From assembly GCA_016647705.1 (NCBI GenBank), contig CM028335.1:930001-994000 (forward strand): a stretch of DNA of 64,000 nt, given 5' to 3'. How positions within the stretch are numbered: position 1 is the first letter of the stretch; every line of letters starts with the position of its first letter. A program made the translations under genes and the position numbers. This document shows positions 12,321 to 23,450 of this stretch, one piece after another. Source of the DNA: Eucommia ulmoides (lineage: Eukaryota; Streptophyta; Magnoliopsida; Garryales; Eucommiaceae). Below the pieces are notes generated by a model. The model was not told where the DNA came from. It saw only the letters and a list, made by a program, of their open reading frames with translations, and made no database searches.

Positions 12321-14052
12321 AACGAACTCGTGGCGAGATTTGCTATGCTATGCACCTGCTGATGGACACGTTAATGGTTACTGGTTACGATATTGACAAG
12401 CTCGGATTGAAGAAGAACAGGTGCAAAAAACACCGATACCAAGATCAGCAACAAGTTTTTGTCTTTCTGTAATACAAATTGCAGTGAACTCTCAATTCAT
12501 ATCAGTATAGGGTCAGCCACAATTCCTGAACTATGAGATACAATCTAGCAGGAAGATGAGGTTTTGATCGATTCCGATTAACCAAAACTTATCCATTGAG
12601 CAATAACCCTTTCATTCAGAACAGTCAAATCATTTTCGTTTTCATAGATCATTTCGTCAAAAAAAAAAAAAAAGAACAAATACGGAATTCAATTGCAGAT
12701 TTCTTCGGGGAGGTAAAAAACTATGCGCTACTTGCACGTAAACGATCAAATTATTCATGCCCTTTCACATATGAGCTGCAAATTCGCAGTGGCTACGAAA
12801 AGTAAAGAGACAACTACAACAAATTGACGGCGTAGATTCAAAAAATACAAAAAACTTGATTGCGATTCACCAAAACAACAGCTACTACGAAGAAATTTTG
12901 CAAATTTCTTCGTAATTGAGATGAAATTGAGCTCTAACCGTATAAGCGAAGCGTTGATTCCTTCAAGCAGCAGACGATCTTAATCTCTCTCTGGATCTCC
13001 GAGTGATCTCAATCTCTCCCAACATGCTCGCTCTGAAGAATGAAGAAGCGGATCTAGTTGTGTTGACGGGTCCAGGCTTCCATCTTCTCCGTGTTGACGG
13101 GCTAGGGCATCATTGGGCCTGCTTCAGTTCACACTCTTAAATATAACACTTTGGGTTTGGGTTAAGACTCCTCTTTTGTTTTTTTTTGTTTTTTTTTTTC
13201 TTTTTTTTTTTTTTTTTTCCGTCGAGAGAGAGACCGAGTTGAACTCTAGATCTTAACGAAATTAGAAACATATTCACTAAATTATAAATATTAAGATAAA
13301 ATTTAACCGGTAATTATATTATATAAAAATTTATCCAAAATTTATAGTTAAATGGATATCTAGTTTACTTTTCTTGTAAAATGTCTACACTTCAACCCCA
13401 CCCTCCAATATCTAAACCCAAAAAAAAATTATATAAAACTATTTTTAAATTTTTTTAATTAAAACATTTATAATTATTTTCATTTTAATTTTCAGAGAGA
13501 CTTTTTTTTTTTTTTAATATTTTTAATAATTTATTATTTAGTCAATGTATAAAATTAATTTATGAAAATATAAAAAATTAATAAAGACATTAATTATGTG
13601 ACATATGGGCCATGTCCTTCACACATTGTCCACCCGTACCTCGAAGGAATGTTTGGTTGTTAAATTATTTTATTTTATAATTTATATTATTTTTATAAAT
13701 TAAATTGTATATTTAAATTAATCAAATTTGCATATTATTTACTTGAACAACGAATTAAAACAATTATACTTATCCAATTATATCATATATAATCTAATTA
13801 CCAAAAATAATATTTGAATTAAAATTAACCCGTAAAAATATCAAATTAATTGTATTTAATTTTTTAAATTAAACAATAAATTATAATTATTACTAAATAA
13901 ATAATTATCCAAGAGAATCAATCTGATTAATAAGAAAAAGTACGGTTTTTTTTTTTTAATGTCAATTAGAATTCGATTCTCTCGAAGAGTACTAAGACAG
14001 TAAAATGTTTAATATTAAAATTGTCTGGATATGTGATTAATCGAGGTATGCA
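12321..14052. other. ERDJ2 upstream region and AT-rich spacer
   Basis: 12321-13130 is presumably the 5' UTR and promoter of ERDJ2; no TATA box could be placed with confidence. A long T-rich tract lies at about 13165-13220, and AT-rich decayed sequence without coding signal fills 13240-14050. Confidence 0.4.
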
Positions 14053-14724
14053 TAGGGATGACAACGGTTCGATTTTGGGCCGATTTCACTAGAAACCAAA
14101 ACCGTTAAACATATACTAAACCGAAACCCAAAATCAAAATCGTCGGTTCTTTAGAAAACAGTTTTAAAACCAAACCTTTCAATTTTATGCAGAACCAAAA
14201 TCGCGAACTGTTGTTTTTTTTTTTTAGGGTTTGTAGCACTTTACCCATGTGGTTTGGCCAATTTACACTTTACCACCTGTGGTTAGGAAATCACTACTTA
14301 ATCCCTGTGATCAGATATTTGTTATACCTACCCCCTATATCAAGGAGTAAGTGGTTTGAAAATCTAACCACATGGGAAGTAAATGACAATTTTCAAACTA
14401 CAGAAGAATAATTACAAATTGATCAAACTACTGGGAATAAAGTTTAATTAACCTTTTTTTTATATAAAATTAACCCTATAATAATACACACACACACTTA
14501 CATACATACATATCAAAATGTAAATAAATAAATAAAAACAAGAAAAGTATATATAATAAATATATATCTAAAATATCGGTCACGCAATTCAGTTTCACCG
14601 TTACTATCCTAGAATCAAAATCAAAACAAAAATTATTTCGGTTTTCAAATCTCAAACTATAAATCGAATTGCTCAGTTCGGTTGGTTCTTTTACCTGTCT
14701 GTTTGAGTTGAATTGTTATCTCTA
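14053..14724. mobile_element. Non-autonomous hAT element
   Basis: The ends are TAGGGATGACAA (14053) and TTGTTATCTCTA (ending 14724), typical hAT inverted ends. The 8-bp flanks GGTATGCA (14045-14052) and GGCTTGCA (14725-14732) match at 6 of 8 positions, consistent with an old hAT target duplication. The interior has alternating 'aaccgaaa / ttcggtt' text and no transposase. A foldback MITE is nested inside. Confidence 0.8.
14226..14454. mobile_element. Foldback MITE nested in the hAT element (gggttaatt family)
   Basis: Inverted arms run from AGGGTTTGTAGCACTTTACC to a complementary right end finishing AATTAACCT. It carries the family words 'catgtggttt', 'caatttacactttacc' and 'aactac'. The same family occurs at 34607-34800 and 41799-42027. 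Confidence 0.75.
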
Positions 14725-15057
14725 GGCTTGCATAAAAACTGACCGAAACGCATTTCACCATCAACCAAAAAATTAAAAAATAATACATTAAAAATTCTTG
14801 AAATCTATGATTTTTTTTATTTTTTATTTTTAATTGAATCCTGTTTAGTTAGTAGTTATTAATGGGACATCAAATTTACATTTTTTTTGTTTTTTACAAT
14901 TTGCAGACAATGACAACCAAACGGCCCCTAAGGAAATGCTTGAAACAAAGACGAAAAAATCCATTTTGAAAGGACATGAATGTTCAATTTTTACAGCCGA
15001 TCATCGAAAAAGAAGTACAGAAAATAATTAAAATCCTTCTTTGCATTAATTTTAGGT
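14725..15057. other. 3' flank of the GRF gene
   Basis: AT-rich, no ORF. Ends of CCAAACGGCCCCTA type at about 14918-14931 suggest the edge of another MITE. The GRF 3' UTR and poly(A) site should lie here. Confidence 0.4.
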
Positions 15058-17346
15058 TTAAATAGCTGACTTCAGCACACTCGTCGGGGAAGACGAAGTC
15101 GACGACGAATTGGCGGTGGATGATCGGAGAGCTTCCGCCAGCGGTCCTCCCATCGAACCACCCTGGTTCGAACCCCACAACAAGGACCAGTTCATTTGGG
15201 GTCTCTCATTTCCTTCTTCAGAGCCCGGCACATCTCCATTGTTACCGGTGGACAGCTTCAACGAGAAGTCCGACCCAGACGACGAATTTCCGGCCATGGA
15301 AATGGAAAGCCCCGTGGCGGAAGAAGTCACCGGACTATCGTCGCTTATAGTATGGCCGGATTGTTGAAGTTTTCCGGGCCAATCATCGAAAAAACAACGA
15401 AGAATCTGGCCGCCGGATTCACCAACTTCATAATCGTGGGCCTCTTTCCGGTGAACTAGTTGACCGTTGCTTCCAGCTTTTGATTCCATGGCCCTGTTTA
15501 AAAGAACAAAGAAACATAGGGGTGAACAGTGGACCGGTTAGAGAGGGTTGGGCCAAAATCTTAGAACAAAATTAATACAATACAGGTTGAGTTAGTTTAA
15601 ACCATAGACTACTCAATAATGTGTGGATTGGGCTAGTTTGAACACCGCTCAATAATGTGCAGATTAGAACAAGTTGGAGTGAGCGGTTTGACCAGTTTAA
15701 ACCATATAAACTATTCAATAGTACGCGGGTTGAGCCTATTTTTGGGTTGAGCTAGTTTGACCCGTAGACTGCGTAATAATGCGGGGCAGTTTGCGTTTCA
15801 GCGCGGGTATTGTGTTTTGGGCGGATTTAGCGTGTTGACCTAACCCGCTGCACAAAACATGATCAAAAGTGAAAAATCTAAATTTGGATGGGGTTGAATG
15901 TGTAAAATTATAGCCATGTTGTGTATCAAGGAACATCTTCTCTTTCTCCTTAATGGAAACATTGTATGTCCAAACAAAAAATTGCCCTAAAAGAAAAAGG
16001 TAATGAAGAAGAGGTGACCCACTTAGATTGTAGAAATCTAATGGTGGGCTTTTGATCATTAAATATTCAATTGCTATACCCCAAGAGGTGTTAGTAGCAA
16101 TGGAAAGTGAACAAGTCGAGGTGGAAAAGTGCATCTTTAAGATTGTTCTTAACATTGCTCGAAAAAATGATTAGTTGAAGTACGCGTAAACTAACCGGAC
16201 AACACCTTTACCTCACTGTAAAACCAGAAAAAGAGAAAAATATTCAATTGCTATACCTCTGATTTAGGTGAAGCAGATCAATGGAAGGTGGAGCATCTGA
16301 GAGAGAGAAATGGGTGCCACCGCCACTGCCACCACAGGAAAGTGAAGTTAAGGGCTGAGCAGCGGCAAAGGTACTAATGTTGTTCTTCGTTAGGACTCCG
16401 CCACCGTTCACGCCGGAGGTGGCGGGCGGCGTGGGGATTTCCACAGGCTTTCTTGAACGGTTTCGGCCGCGGTGCATGTGGCGCTCGCAGTACTTCTGCC
16501 CAGTCACCACGTCTCTTGCGCACCTCCATTTCTTGCCGTCTGTCCTCCGGCAACGTCCTGGCTCCGGATCAATGGCCGATCTTCCCCAATACCCAGATTG
16601 CATCACTGTATATACCAACACGTAGAATAAGGGTCGAAAAAGAAAGAAATTAACACACGAAAATCACCATATAAGGGCATGAAAGAGAAAATCAAGAATG
16701 TTAGGAGATTCCAACTTAAAATCATATAGTACTATGCAAATTATGAGTAACTCCTTATATAGGGACGTGAACACTCTCAAATAATCGAGGTGGGAACCCT
16801 CTATCCGTTTGCAGAAATGCTTTGACTACCAGGGGCTGATAAAAAAATGTGTATTACGACCAGAGCGAATGATAGATGATAGATCCATAACTTTGACTTT
16901 GATACCATACATTTTAACTTAAAAAATTATATAGTGCTAAGTGGAGTAATTCGGCATAGAAACTCTTTAAGTAATCTCCGTGGGATAGAAATTTTTATAA
17001 CTCATTCGACGTGGCTTGAGAAGTCTCAAATATCAATGATATGGAAGGACAGGGGAACTTACTTGCTGTGTGATAATGTGGGTATTGATGAAATGGGCTG
17101 GGGAGGTAATAAGGAGGAGGAGAGAGAACGGAGGTTTTCTTAACCAGGCTGAGTAACTCCGACGGAACTGAAGATCCAGCTAACATATGTCGGAAAATCA
17201 ACGCCTGCAGTTGAAGCTCCTGCCACTGGCCCATGCTGAAGTAGCTTCCCATCCCTGAAAATCAAGAACCAAATTAGGAAACTTGAAAGCAAACCCACCT
17301 AGATGCTTCCATTGCAGAGAAAGAAAACTGTAAAAACACGTGTTGT

Positions 17347-17407
<61 letters not shown>

Positions 17408-17637
17408 AAGAGAATACTGGGGGAAGTGGGGTGAGATGGGTAAGCTGACAGGTGGTCGGTGAGTTTGGTGGTGGGTTCAGAATCGGAAACAAACAACGGA
17501 AGAGCAGGAGAAGGTTGTTGAGAGTGAAAGAGAAGTCTGGGTAGTTTGGAAGCAGGAGGACAATGGTGTTCTTGTTCTTGTTCTGGGTCTGAATCATGCA
17601 GCGGTTGATTCCTCCATTGTTTCAGTTGGAAATCCAT
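15058..17637 (-). CDS. GRF: Growth-regulating factor (QLQ-WRC transcription factor), GRF3/GRF4-like
   Basis: Four exons (17637-17418, 17254-17063, 16605-16257, 15493-15058) encode 398 residues; phases 1, 1 and 2 all match. QLQ domain ~79-113 ([12 protein letters not shown]...), which in this family binds the GIF coactivator. WRC domain ~150-190 with zinc ligands Cys156, Cys166, Cys177, His180 and a basic RGRNRSRK tail (DNA binding, nuclear import). C-terminal FFD (CFFDDWP) and GGPL (GGPLAEAL) motifs are present. The N-terminus MDFQLKQWR resembles Arabidopsis GRF4. GRFs promote cell proliferation in leaves and meristems. A miR396 site spans the end of the WRC. The exon 1 donor (A|GTATTC) was chosen because it alone gives the required phase; 7 bp into intron 1 a TC/AC microsatellite tract begins. 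Intron 3 (15494-16256) contains repeat DNA. Which GRF paralogue is uncertain. Confidence 0.93.
15517..15850. repeat. Repetitive insert in GRF intron 3
   Basis: Begins TAGGGGTGAACAGTGG, a hAT-like terminus. It contains several imperfect repeats of words like 'gagctagtttga' and 'ctcaataatgtg'. The opposite terminus was not recognised. Non-coding. Confidence 0.4.
16439..16460 (-). promoter_or_regulatory. miR396 target site in the GRF mRNA
   Basis: On the coding (minus) strand the site reads CGTTCAAGAAAGCCTGTGGA inside the WRC exon, encoding RSRKPVE. This is the canonical miR396 complementarity of plant GRFs, including the known single-base bulge against GCTTTCTTGAA. It implies post-transcriptional repression of this GRF by miR396. 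Confidence 0.93.
17343..17410. repeat. Compound microsatellite next to the GRF intron 1 donor
   Basis: (GT)n at 17344-17370 followed by (GA)n at 17371-17399 and an impure GA tract. It makes up roughly 40% of the 163-nt intron 1 and starts 7 nt from the splice donor. A second GA tract (about 17996-18012) lies upstream of the start codon. Confidence 0.9.
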
Positions 17638-18196
17638 GGGAGACAGAACAGAGAGTACTGAGGAAGATGTAGTGTTTTGAGAAGAAAGTTCTGTTAAGAG
17701 ATTTGCAGAGGATTGTTTTATAGTACGTGTTTTGCAGAGATTTAAGTAGGGTTTATGGAGAAGCATAAGGCACTTAAAAAAGAAAAGGACAGTCAGACAA
17801 GACAGTTGAGAAAAAAGAGAACCAGTAATAAAATATGTTTTTAATAAAAACAAGATAGAGGAGAGAGCAGAGAGAGAGAAGTTAAACCTGCAGAGTGTCT
17901 GTCTGGGTAGCTTTGGGAACAGAACAGATTAGGGAGCAAAAGTAGGAGCAGCTATGAGTAGAGTAATAAGAGAGAGATTAATAGGTTTAAATGAGAGAGA
18001 GAGAGAGAGAGCAGCTGTGAGAGGGAAGTAATAAATTTTGGAAATTTACATTTTAGTCCCAAAAGTATAGGCTGGGTGCCTGTAAATTTTGAGATTTGTG
18101 AAATTTTTGTTTCATTATCAAAAAATTAAAAGCGTTATTAATAATTTTAAACAAACAAATTATTTATGCTCAGGACATAGTCTTTAAAATAAGTAT
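17638..18196. other. GRF upstream region
   Basis: 5' UTR/promoter zone with GA-rich tracts at about 17860-17880 and 17990-18012, a common feature of GRF leaders. No TATA box assigned. Upstream it abuts a solo LTR. Confidence 0.5.
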
Positions 18197-19026
18197 TGTT
18201 GGTATCCCAAAGTGATCAATACCTCGAATATAATCCAGTCAGATAACAAATAAGTCTTCCTACTAATGTTGAGTCGGTGAGTTGGAGTTGGAATTGGAGT
18301 TGGAGTTGGGAATCCTTTCAGTAAGCTGTAACGGTCGTCCTAAAGGGTTGACATGCTAAAGTCTAGAGTTCTGCTCCTCAAAGAGTTGTACTTATATAAG
18401 GCTGAGTCAAGATTTAACCCGGCGAAAACCCTCTGACGTGAGAATGAGAGTTTAGAGAGAAAAGGTATAGAAACGCATCAAACATATAAATAGCAATTGA
18501 GCTTTTGTTTTTTTTGGGAGGGGCTTGCATAGCCCCTGATATTTATAGGAGTTGAGGATGATTAGTTTTACTTAATCGGGTCTAAATACAGTTAATTAGA
18601 CAAAATCATGTGTTTAGCCAATAATCCAAGACGTTTAGGAGATAATCATTGGGCTTGAACTTCTGGGTCTATTTGGATGAACCCGCGGGCCTCTGTCAAG
18701 CCTTTAGAGGAATCCGAGTAGAGAAGATTGGAGATCCATGAAGTTCTGGAAGGAAAATCAACTAAAATGATGCACCGATCGAGATAAACGGCTAAATCCA
18801 TGAAGTTGGTCGTCCAGAGGCACAACACAGAATTTTGGGAGGCAGCGTCCCTGTGAGGCACATCGCTCTTTCATTGGTGCAAAGGAGGTTTTAGGGGAAA
18901 AACCCTGGTCGTCATATGTTCCTATGTGATACTTTATATTCCTGAATATTGTCACGTCATGGTGAGAGTAGACACGTGGCCAGGGCCCTACTGCTAAATC
19001 GGTGATGTCTAAAAATACCTCCATCA
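18197..19026. mobile_element. Solo LTR with 5-bp TSD
   Basis: The 830-bp unit begins TGTTGGTATCCC and ends CTCCATCA (TG...CA), flanked on both sides by AGTAT (18192-18196 and 19027-19031). The minus strand carries a TATAAATA box, suggesting minus orientation. No internal retrotransposon sequence, primer-binding site or second LTR flanks it, so it is a recombination-derived solo LTR. It lies about 560 bp upstream of the GRF start codon. Confidence 0.9.
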
Positions 19027-19433
19027 AGTATATATTTTTGTTATTTAGTGTGACTAATCACGCCAAATCACTAAATTAATATTTTAATATAATCGAGATA
19101 TTCTCATCTAATATTATTTTTATAAATGGTTCTCTAGGTCTTATTATCAGAGACAACTTTTACTTTTTTAACCTCGTTAATTACAATTAAAAATAAATAA
19201 ATAATTCATTAATCTACTGCACACACATGTAATCATCATAAAATAAAAAATTAATAATAATTAAATAAATTGTTAAAAAAATAATAATTATTCGATTTTT
19301 ATGACTTGTTTTGTATTGACCGATTGATTTGATGTAACCAACAACTGTCCTCCATTTTGGCAATTGAAGTGACCATTCATTTAATATATAATTACAATTC
19401 CACCCCCCTCTTATATTTAAATATTTTCACTTT
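19027..19433. other. AT-rich spacer
   Basis: No gene or identifiable element. AT-rich text with short poly(A/T) tracts. Confidence 0.5.
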
Positions 19434-19452
19434 TAACTCTTTATACTTTAAA

Positions 19453-19630
19453 GGGCAAACCGTGATACAAAACTCCCGCTATACACAGGATCCGAAAAAA
19501 GTATCGGATCACTTAGATCTATTGTACACAGTTTTACCTTATTTTTTGTAAGAGATCGTTTTCACGATTCAAACCGTAACTTCTAGGTTATATGGCGACA
19601 ATTTCTACCGTTACGCCAATGTTCCCCTTC
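19453..19630 (-). mobile_element. Au-type SINE with 19-bp TSD
   Basis: Minus-strand tRNA-derived SINE. Box A-like TGGCGTAACGGTAGAAATTG lies near 19600-19619 and a B-box-like region near 19570. The tail matches the remembered Au SINE 3' part (lagging end AAACTCCCGCTATACACAGG on the plus strand). It is flanked by identical TAACTCTTTATACTTTAAA at 19434-19452 and 19631-19649, a clean LINE-type target-primed insertion. Confidence 0.9.
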
Positions 19631-19649
19631 TAACTCTTTATACTTTAAA

Positions 19650-20109
19650 AATAATAATTTAGTCTCATTTTATTTTTGGATTTAATTGTAAATGTTATTT
19701 TTTTTATTAAATTAAATGAAAAATAACAAAAAATAAAATAAATTTTAACTTTGGAATATAATTTTTTTTCTCATTTTTTTTTTTCATTTTTTGTAATTTA
19801 TGTAGTCTTATTTATGTTTCGTCGGGTGAAGAATCCAAATTTTTAATTATTTTTATATTTTGAAATTTTATTGTAAAATATGGATTTTTTTTGTTTGGGA
19901 TAGTTGTAAGAGGTTTGTGTATCAAATTCTTGATTTTGAGTTGTAGTAATTTATGAGACGAATTCATGCGTATATAGATAATTCGAAATTGGTTTGTTTT
20001 ATAGATTTAATTTGATTGAACGAAAAAAAATAATTTTTGCACTTCAATCCGACGTTTAGGAAGACAAATGTGACATTCTTTTATTGTTTTTATTCCGTGA
20101 TTTCTATTA
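19650..20109. other. AT-rich spacer
   Basis: No gene or recognisable element seen. Confidence 0.5.
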
Positions 20110-20478
20110 TTGTTCACAGAATTTTGAATTAATATACAGAAACGTGCTTGATAAACACGTTTTTGTTTTCAAATATTCTCAAAGTTTTCGGAGTAATTTC
20201 AAAATTCATTAAGAATTTAAGAACAAAAAAAAAACGTGATTCATATTTACTCCCACAAAAACTATTTGAAATCTATTTCATAAGGATCGATGTTAAGAAC
20301 CACCACTATGTTGGCTACCCATGTCGGGCACTAACACGCATTACTATTATGAGAAATTATAAAAACATTTTAAGAATAGTTATCATTACCAAATACGTTT
20401 CTGTTCTAATAATACTCAAGAACAGAAACAAAATTTTCATCTCATTTTATTGAGAGTAGAAACAGAAAATCAAAAATG
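20110..20478. mobile_element. MITE, 'gttactg' subfamily copy A
   Basis: Shares with 27098, 29674, 45221 and 56490 the ordered blocks 'cgtgcttgataaacacg', 'attctcaaagttttcggagt', 'aaactattt', 'ctaccaaatacgtttctgtt' and 'attgagagtagaaacagaaa', ending near AATCAAGCGCCACC. Non-coding. The spurious ORFs in it recur between copies only because the DNA does. Confidence 0.65.
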
Positions 20479-21564
20479 TTAATCAAGCGCCACCAAAATG
20501 TCTATATATATATATTTATGGTAAAATATGTAAGAGTTAGTTTATGTACATTTCGATTAATCGTCTCATCTGACGGTCTTAAAGACTCATTCTTCCACAT
20601 CGCCTGTTGCATTCAGGGCTATATTCAAAATTTAATTTCCAAAAATTCTCAAGAGTATCGAACTCTGATTGACAAAAAATAAGACATCTCCTCCTGCCAA
20701 CATGACTAACAAATATAAATATGAAGAGGTAAACTGCATTTTTCCCTCCAATTTATTTTTGAGAAAAATACCAAAAAGTCTAGGTAATAGACTAAATCTA
20801 CCATATGATCCCACAAGTGTTTTTTGCACAAAATAGTTCTGCATTTAGCGGTTTTTGTTACCAAAAACTCCTTATTATATTTCTCTAGATGATTTTACCC
20901 TTCACTTCATTCATCTCCTACTTAAGCACCAATCGTGTACAATTCTTCTCCTCTTGCTCCTCCCCTGGTTCTGCTCCTTCTGGCGTCGTTCTTCCTCCGT
21001 AGATCTGGCCGTTGCGGCCAAATCGAGGTAAATCAGTGGACGGAATACTGAAGGGAGGTGAGAACGACGTTGGCGGTGCTTACAACTATGAGAGGTGGGA
21101 ACGGTGGACTAGTAGAGGCTTGCTGCACATGGATTGGGTGGTGGACTTGGGTCTTTGCCTTTGGTAGTCATGGTCTGGTGGAGTGGATCTTAGATTGGTT
21201 ATATTGTGGAATGGGTGATGGTGCAGTCAACGGCGACCCGATAGAGTTGAACGACAGTGAATGAAATATAACACGACATCGTATTATATGCAAAAGTGCA
21301 GAGAGGTAAAACCGTAAAAAAAAAAATATTTATTCGATAGTTTTATTTTTTTACGAGAGCTCCTCGGTAACTGTCTTTTCACTTTTTCTCTTGATGGAAG
21401 GAAAAACGTTTTTTTTGTAAACTTCAATATTTTTGGGTAGCCAAACAGATCCTGAGTTGAGAACCCAACCAGGCGCACGTTAAATCAACCCCCTCCCCAA
21501 TCCCCGATTCCCCGTTGGATCAGCCGTTTAATAAATGATAAGGATCGTAGAGTCAAGTGGGAGC
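20479..21564. other. Spacer with SINE-like fragment and GC-richer segment
   Basis: 20520-20640 resembles the SINE-like family (gtaagagttagtttatgta, ctgacggtcttaaag). 20930-21265 is GC-richer with a 68-codon ORF (21058-21264) matching nothing I recognise; it could be a captured gene fragment or leader. Coding function is not supported. Confidence 0.35.
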
Positions 21565-21811
21565 CACGTGGGCCTTCCAGACGTCACCTGATCTCAAAGA
21601 GTTATTAGGGTCACAAGCCGTTTGATCTAATACGTCACAGACACTTTTTTTTTGTCAGGATGATGCAGTGGGTATGTGTCAGAAGGAGACACGTGGACCC
21701 CCCACTTTTGTCCTTTTGTGGTAATAAAGGCAACGCACGCCGGCACGCCACTCCCCCCGCCCCCCCCCTCCCTATGCCTTGCCTAAGGGACCCCTCACGT
21801 GTCTACACGTG
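21565..21811. promoter_or_regulatory. Cluster of four CACGTG G-boxes plus two ACGTCA motifs
   Basis: CACGTG occurs at 21565-21570, 21690-21695, 21796-21801 and 21806-21811, and ACGTCA at 21581-21586 and 21632-21637, in a locally GC-rich block. This density is typical of ABRE/bZIP-bound promoters, but the nearest start codons are about 4 kb (GRF, pointing away) and 7 kb (DUF662) distant. It may be a distal enhancer or an orphan promoter. Confidence 0.5.
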
Positions 21812-21891
21812 ACTTTGGCAGTTCGAGGATTTATTAACAGGATTTTTTTTTGCCATCCTATTCGTAGAGAGGACAAGAGGATGGGTTTGGT

Positions 21892-22508
21892 AACCGTTTC
21901 TGTTTCCATTTTAGCAGTGAGACGGGATGGGATGAGAATTTTATTTTTTTTTTTGAAGTAAAATCGCGTTTAGTAACTATAATTTTTTTTTATTTTGGGA
22001 AGGGAATTGTGTTTGGTAACGATTTTATCCTAAAATCTTTTTTTTTTTTTTTTTTCTTTCTGTTTTGGCCTGACGGCGGTGGCGCCGTCGCCGGCCGGCC
22101 GGCGATGCTTCGTCGGCGCTCCAGCAACGGCCGCCGACGGTTCTCCGGTGTCGGAGACGGCGGTGCCCCCCGCCGGCAACGCCGGCCGGAAGACAATGGC
22201 GGCGTCGCCGGCGACTGCCGGAAGTGGCCGGAAAATTTCCGGCCGGACGGTGACCGGCGACGGTCGCCGCCGCCGCCAGCGGGCGGTGGTCGGCCGGTAG
22301 GTGAATAGTGACCATGGGTTTTGGGAATGGAATGGGAATAATGAGAAACAACTTTTTTTTGTTTCTCATTTCTTAAGAAAAAAGTGGGCACAATTCTCAA
22401 ATGGGAATGAAATGGAAACGGAAACAAAAATTACCAAACGCTATTCCCAAACAGAATTCCAAAAAATCTGGGAATGGAATAGGATGGAAATGGTTACCAA
22501 ACGGGGCC
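21892..22508. mobile_element. MITE with CGG-rich core (copy G)
   Basis: Left end GGGTTTGGTAACCGTTTC; right end GGTTACCAAACGGGGCC. It contains the block 'tttggtaacgattttatcc' shared with 31673, 35238 and 36118. The core (22070-22290) is an extremely GC-rich CGG/CCG island of about 220 bp, in sharp contrast to the surroundings. The ORFs across it are low-complexity Arg/Pro/Gly artefacts on both strands. Confidence 0.75.
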
Positions 22509-22532
22509 GTTGTGTCTGGATACAATGATCCC

Positions 22533-23450
22533 GTGTGAAGGACGTGTTGGTATGGGGTCTCGTTACATCAATCTCATAAGAATAAGATCGTGTAGAGGAC
22601 GTGCTGATGTGGGATCCTGTTACACTGATCACGTGTAGGGGACGTGTTGGTGTGAGCTCTTGCTACATCGATCTTATAAGAATAAGATCATGTAGAGCGC
22701 GTGTTGATGTGGGGTCTTACTACACTGATCCCGTGTAGGAGACGTATTGATATGGGGTCTCGCTACATTGATGTTATTAGGATAATATCGTGTAGAGGAC
22801 ATGCTGATGTGGAGTATCGCAACACTAATCTAGTGTACAGAACCTGTTGGTGTGGGGTCTCGCTACATTGATCTCATAAAGATAAAATCGTGTAGAGGAC
22901 GTGTTGATGTGGGGTCCTGCTACACTCATCCCGTATAAGAGACGTGTTGGTATGGGGTCTCACTACAACAATGTCATTAGGATAATATCGTGTAGAGGAC
23001 GTGTTGATGTGGGGTTTCGCTACACTAATCTAGTGTAGAGAACCTGTTGGTGTGGGGTCTCGCTACATCGATCTCATAAAGATAAAATCGTATAGAGAAC
23101 GTGCCGATGTGGGGTCCTGCTAAACTGATCACGTGTAGGGGACGTGTTGGTATAGGGTCTCACTACACTGATCTCATTAGGAAAAAATTGTGTAGAGGAC
23201 GTGTTGATCTGGGGTCTCGCTACACTAATCCAGTGTAGAGAACCTGTTGGCGTAGATTCTTACTACATCGATCTCATAAGAATAAGATCGTGTAGAGGAC
23301 GTGCTGATGTAGAGTCTCATTACACTGATCCCGTGTAGGTGTCGTGTTCGTGTGGAGTCTTGCTACACTGATCTCATTAGGATAATCTCGTTCAAAGGAT
23401 GTACTGATGTGGGGTCACGCAACACTAATCCTGTGTAGAGAACTCTAGAC
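22533..23450. repeat. Tandem array, nine units of exactly 100 bp (57+43 sub-units)
   Basis: GTGTAG-type anchors recur at 22533, 22590, 22633, 22690, 22733, 22790, 22833 and onward to 23433, giving sub-units of 57 and 43 bp and an invariant 100-bp period with no net indel over the nine units. The core word is 'gaggacgtgttgatgtgggg' followed by 'tctcgctacactgatc'. Alternate units differ (cataagaataagatc versus attaggataatatc), hinting at a 200-bp higher-order unit. Each 100 bp can form two hairpins: a short CTACAC/GTGTAG stem and a longer CTACATCGATCT/AGATCGTGTAG stem. The period is not a multiple of three and no coding is supported. Confidence 0.92.

Noticed and set aside
22009-22427. Arg/Pro/Gly-rich ORFs on both strands
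   Set aside because: They come from the CGG/CCG core of a MITE and recur at 35244-36138 with the element, not with a gene.
22533-23450. CRISPR-like array
   Set aside because: This is a plant nuclear sequence, repeats are directly adjacent without unique spacers, and units diverge by substitution.
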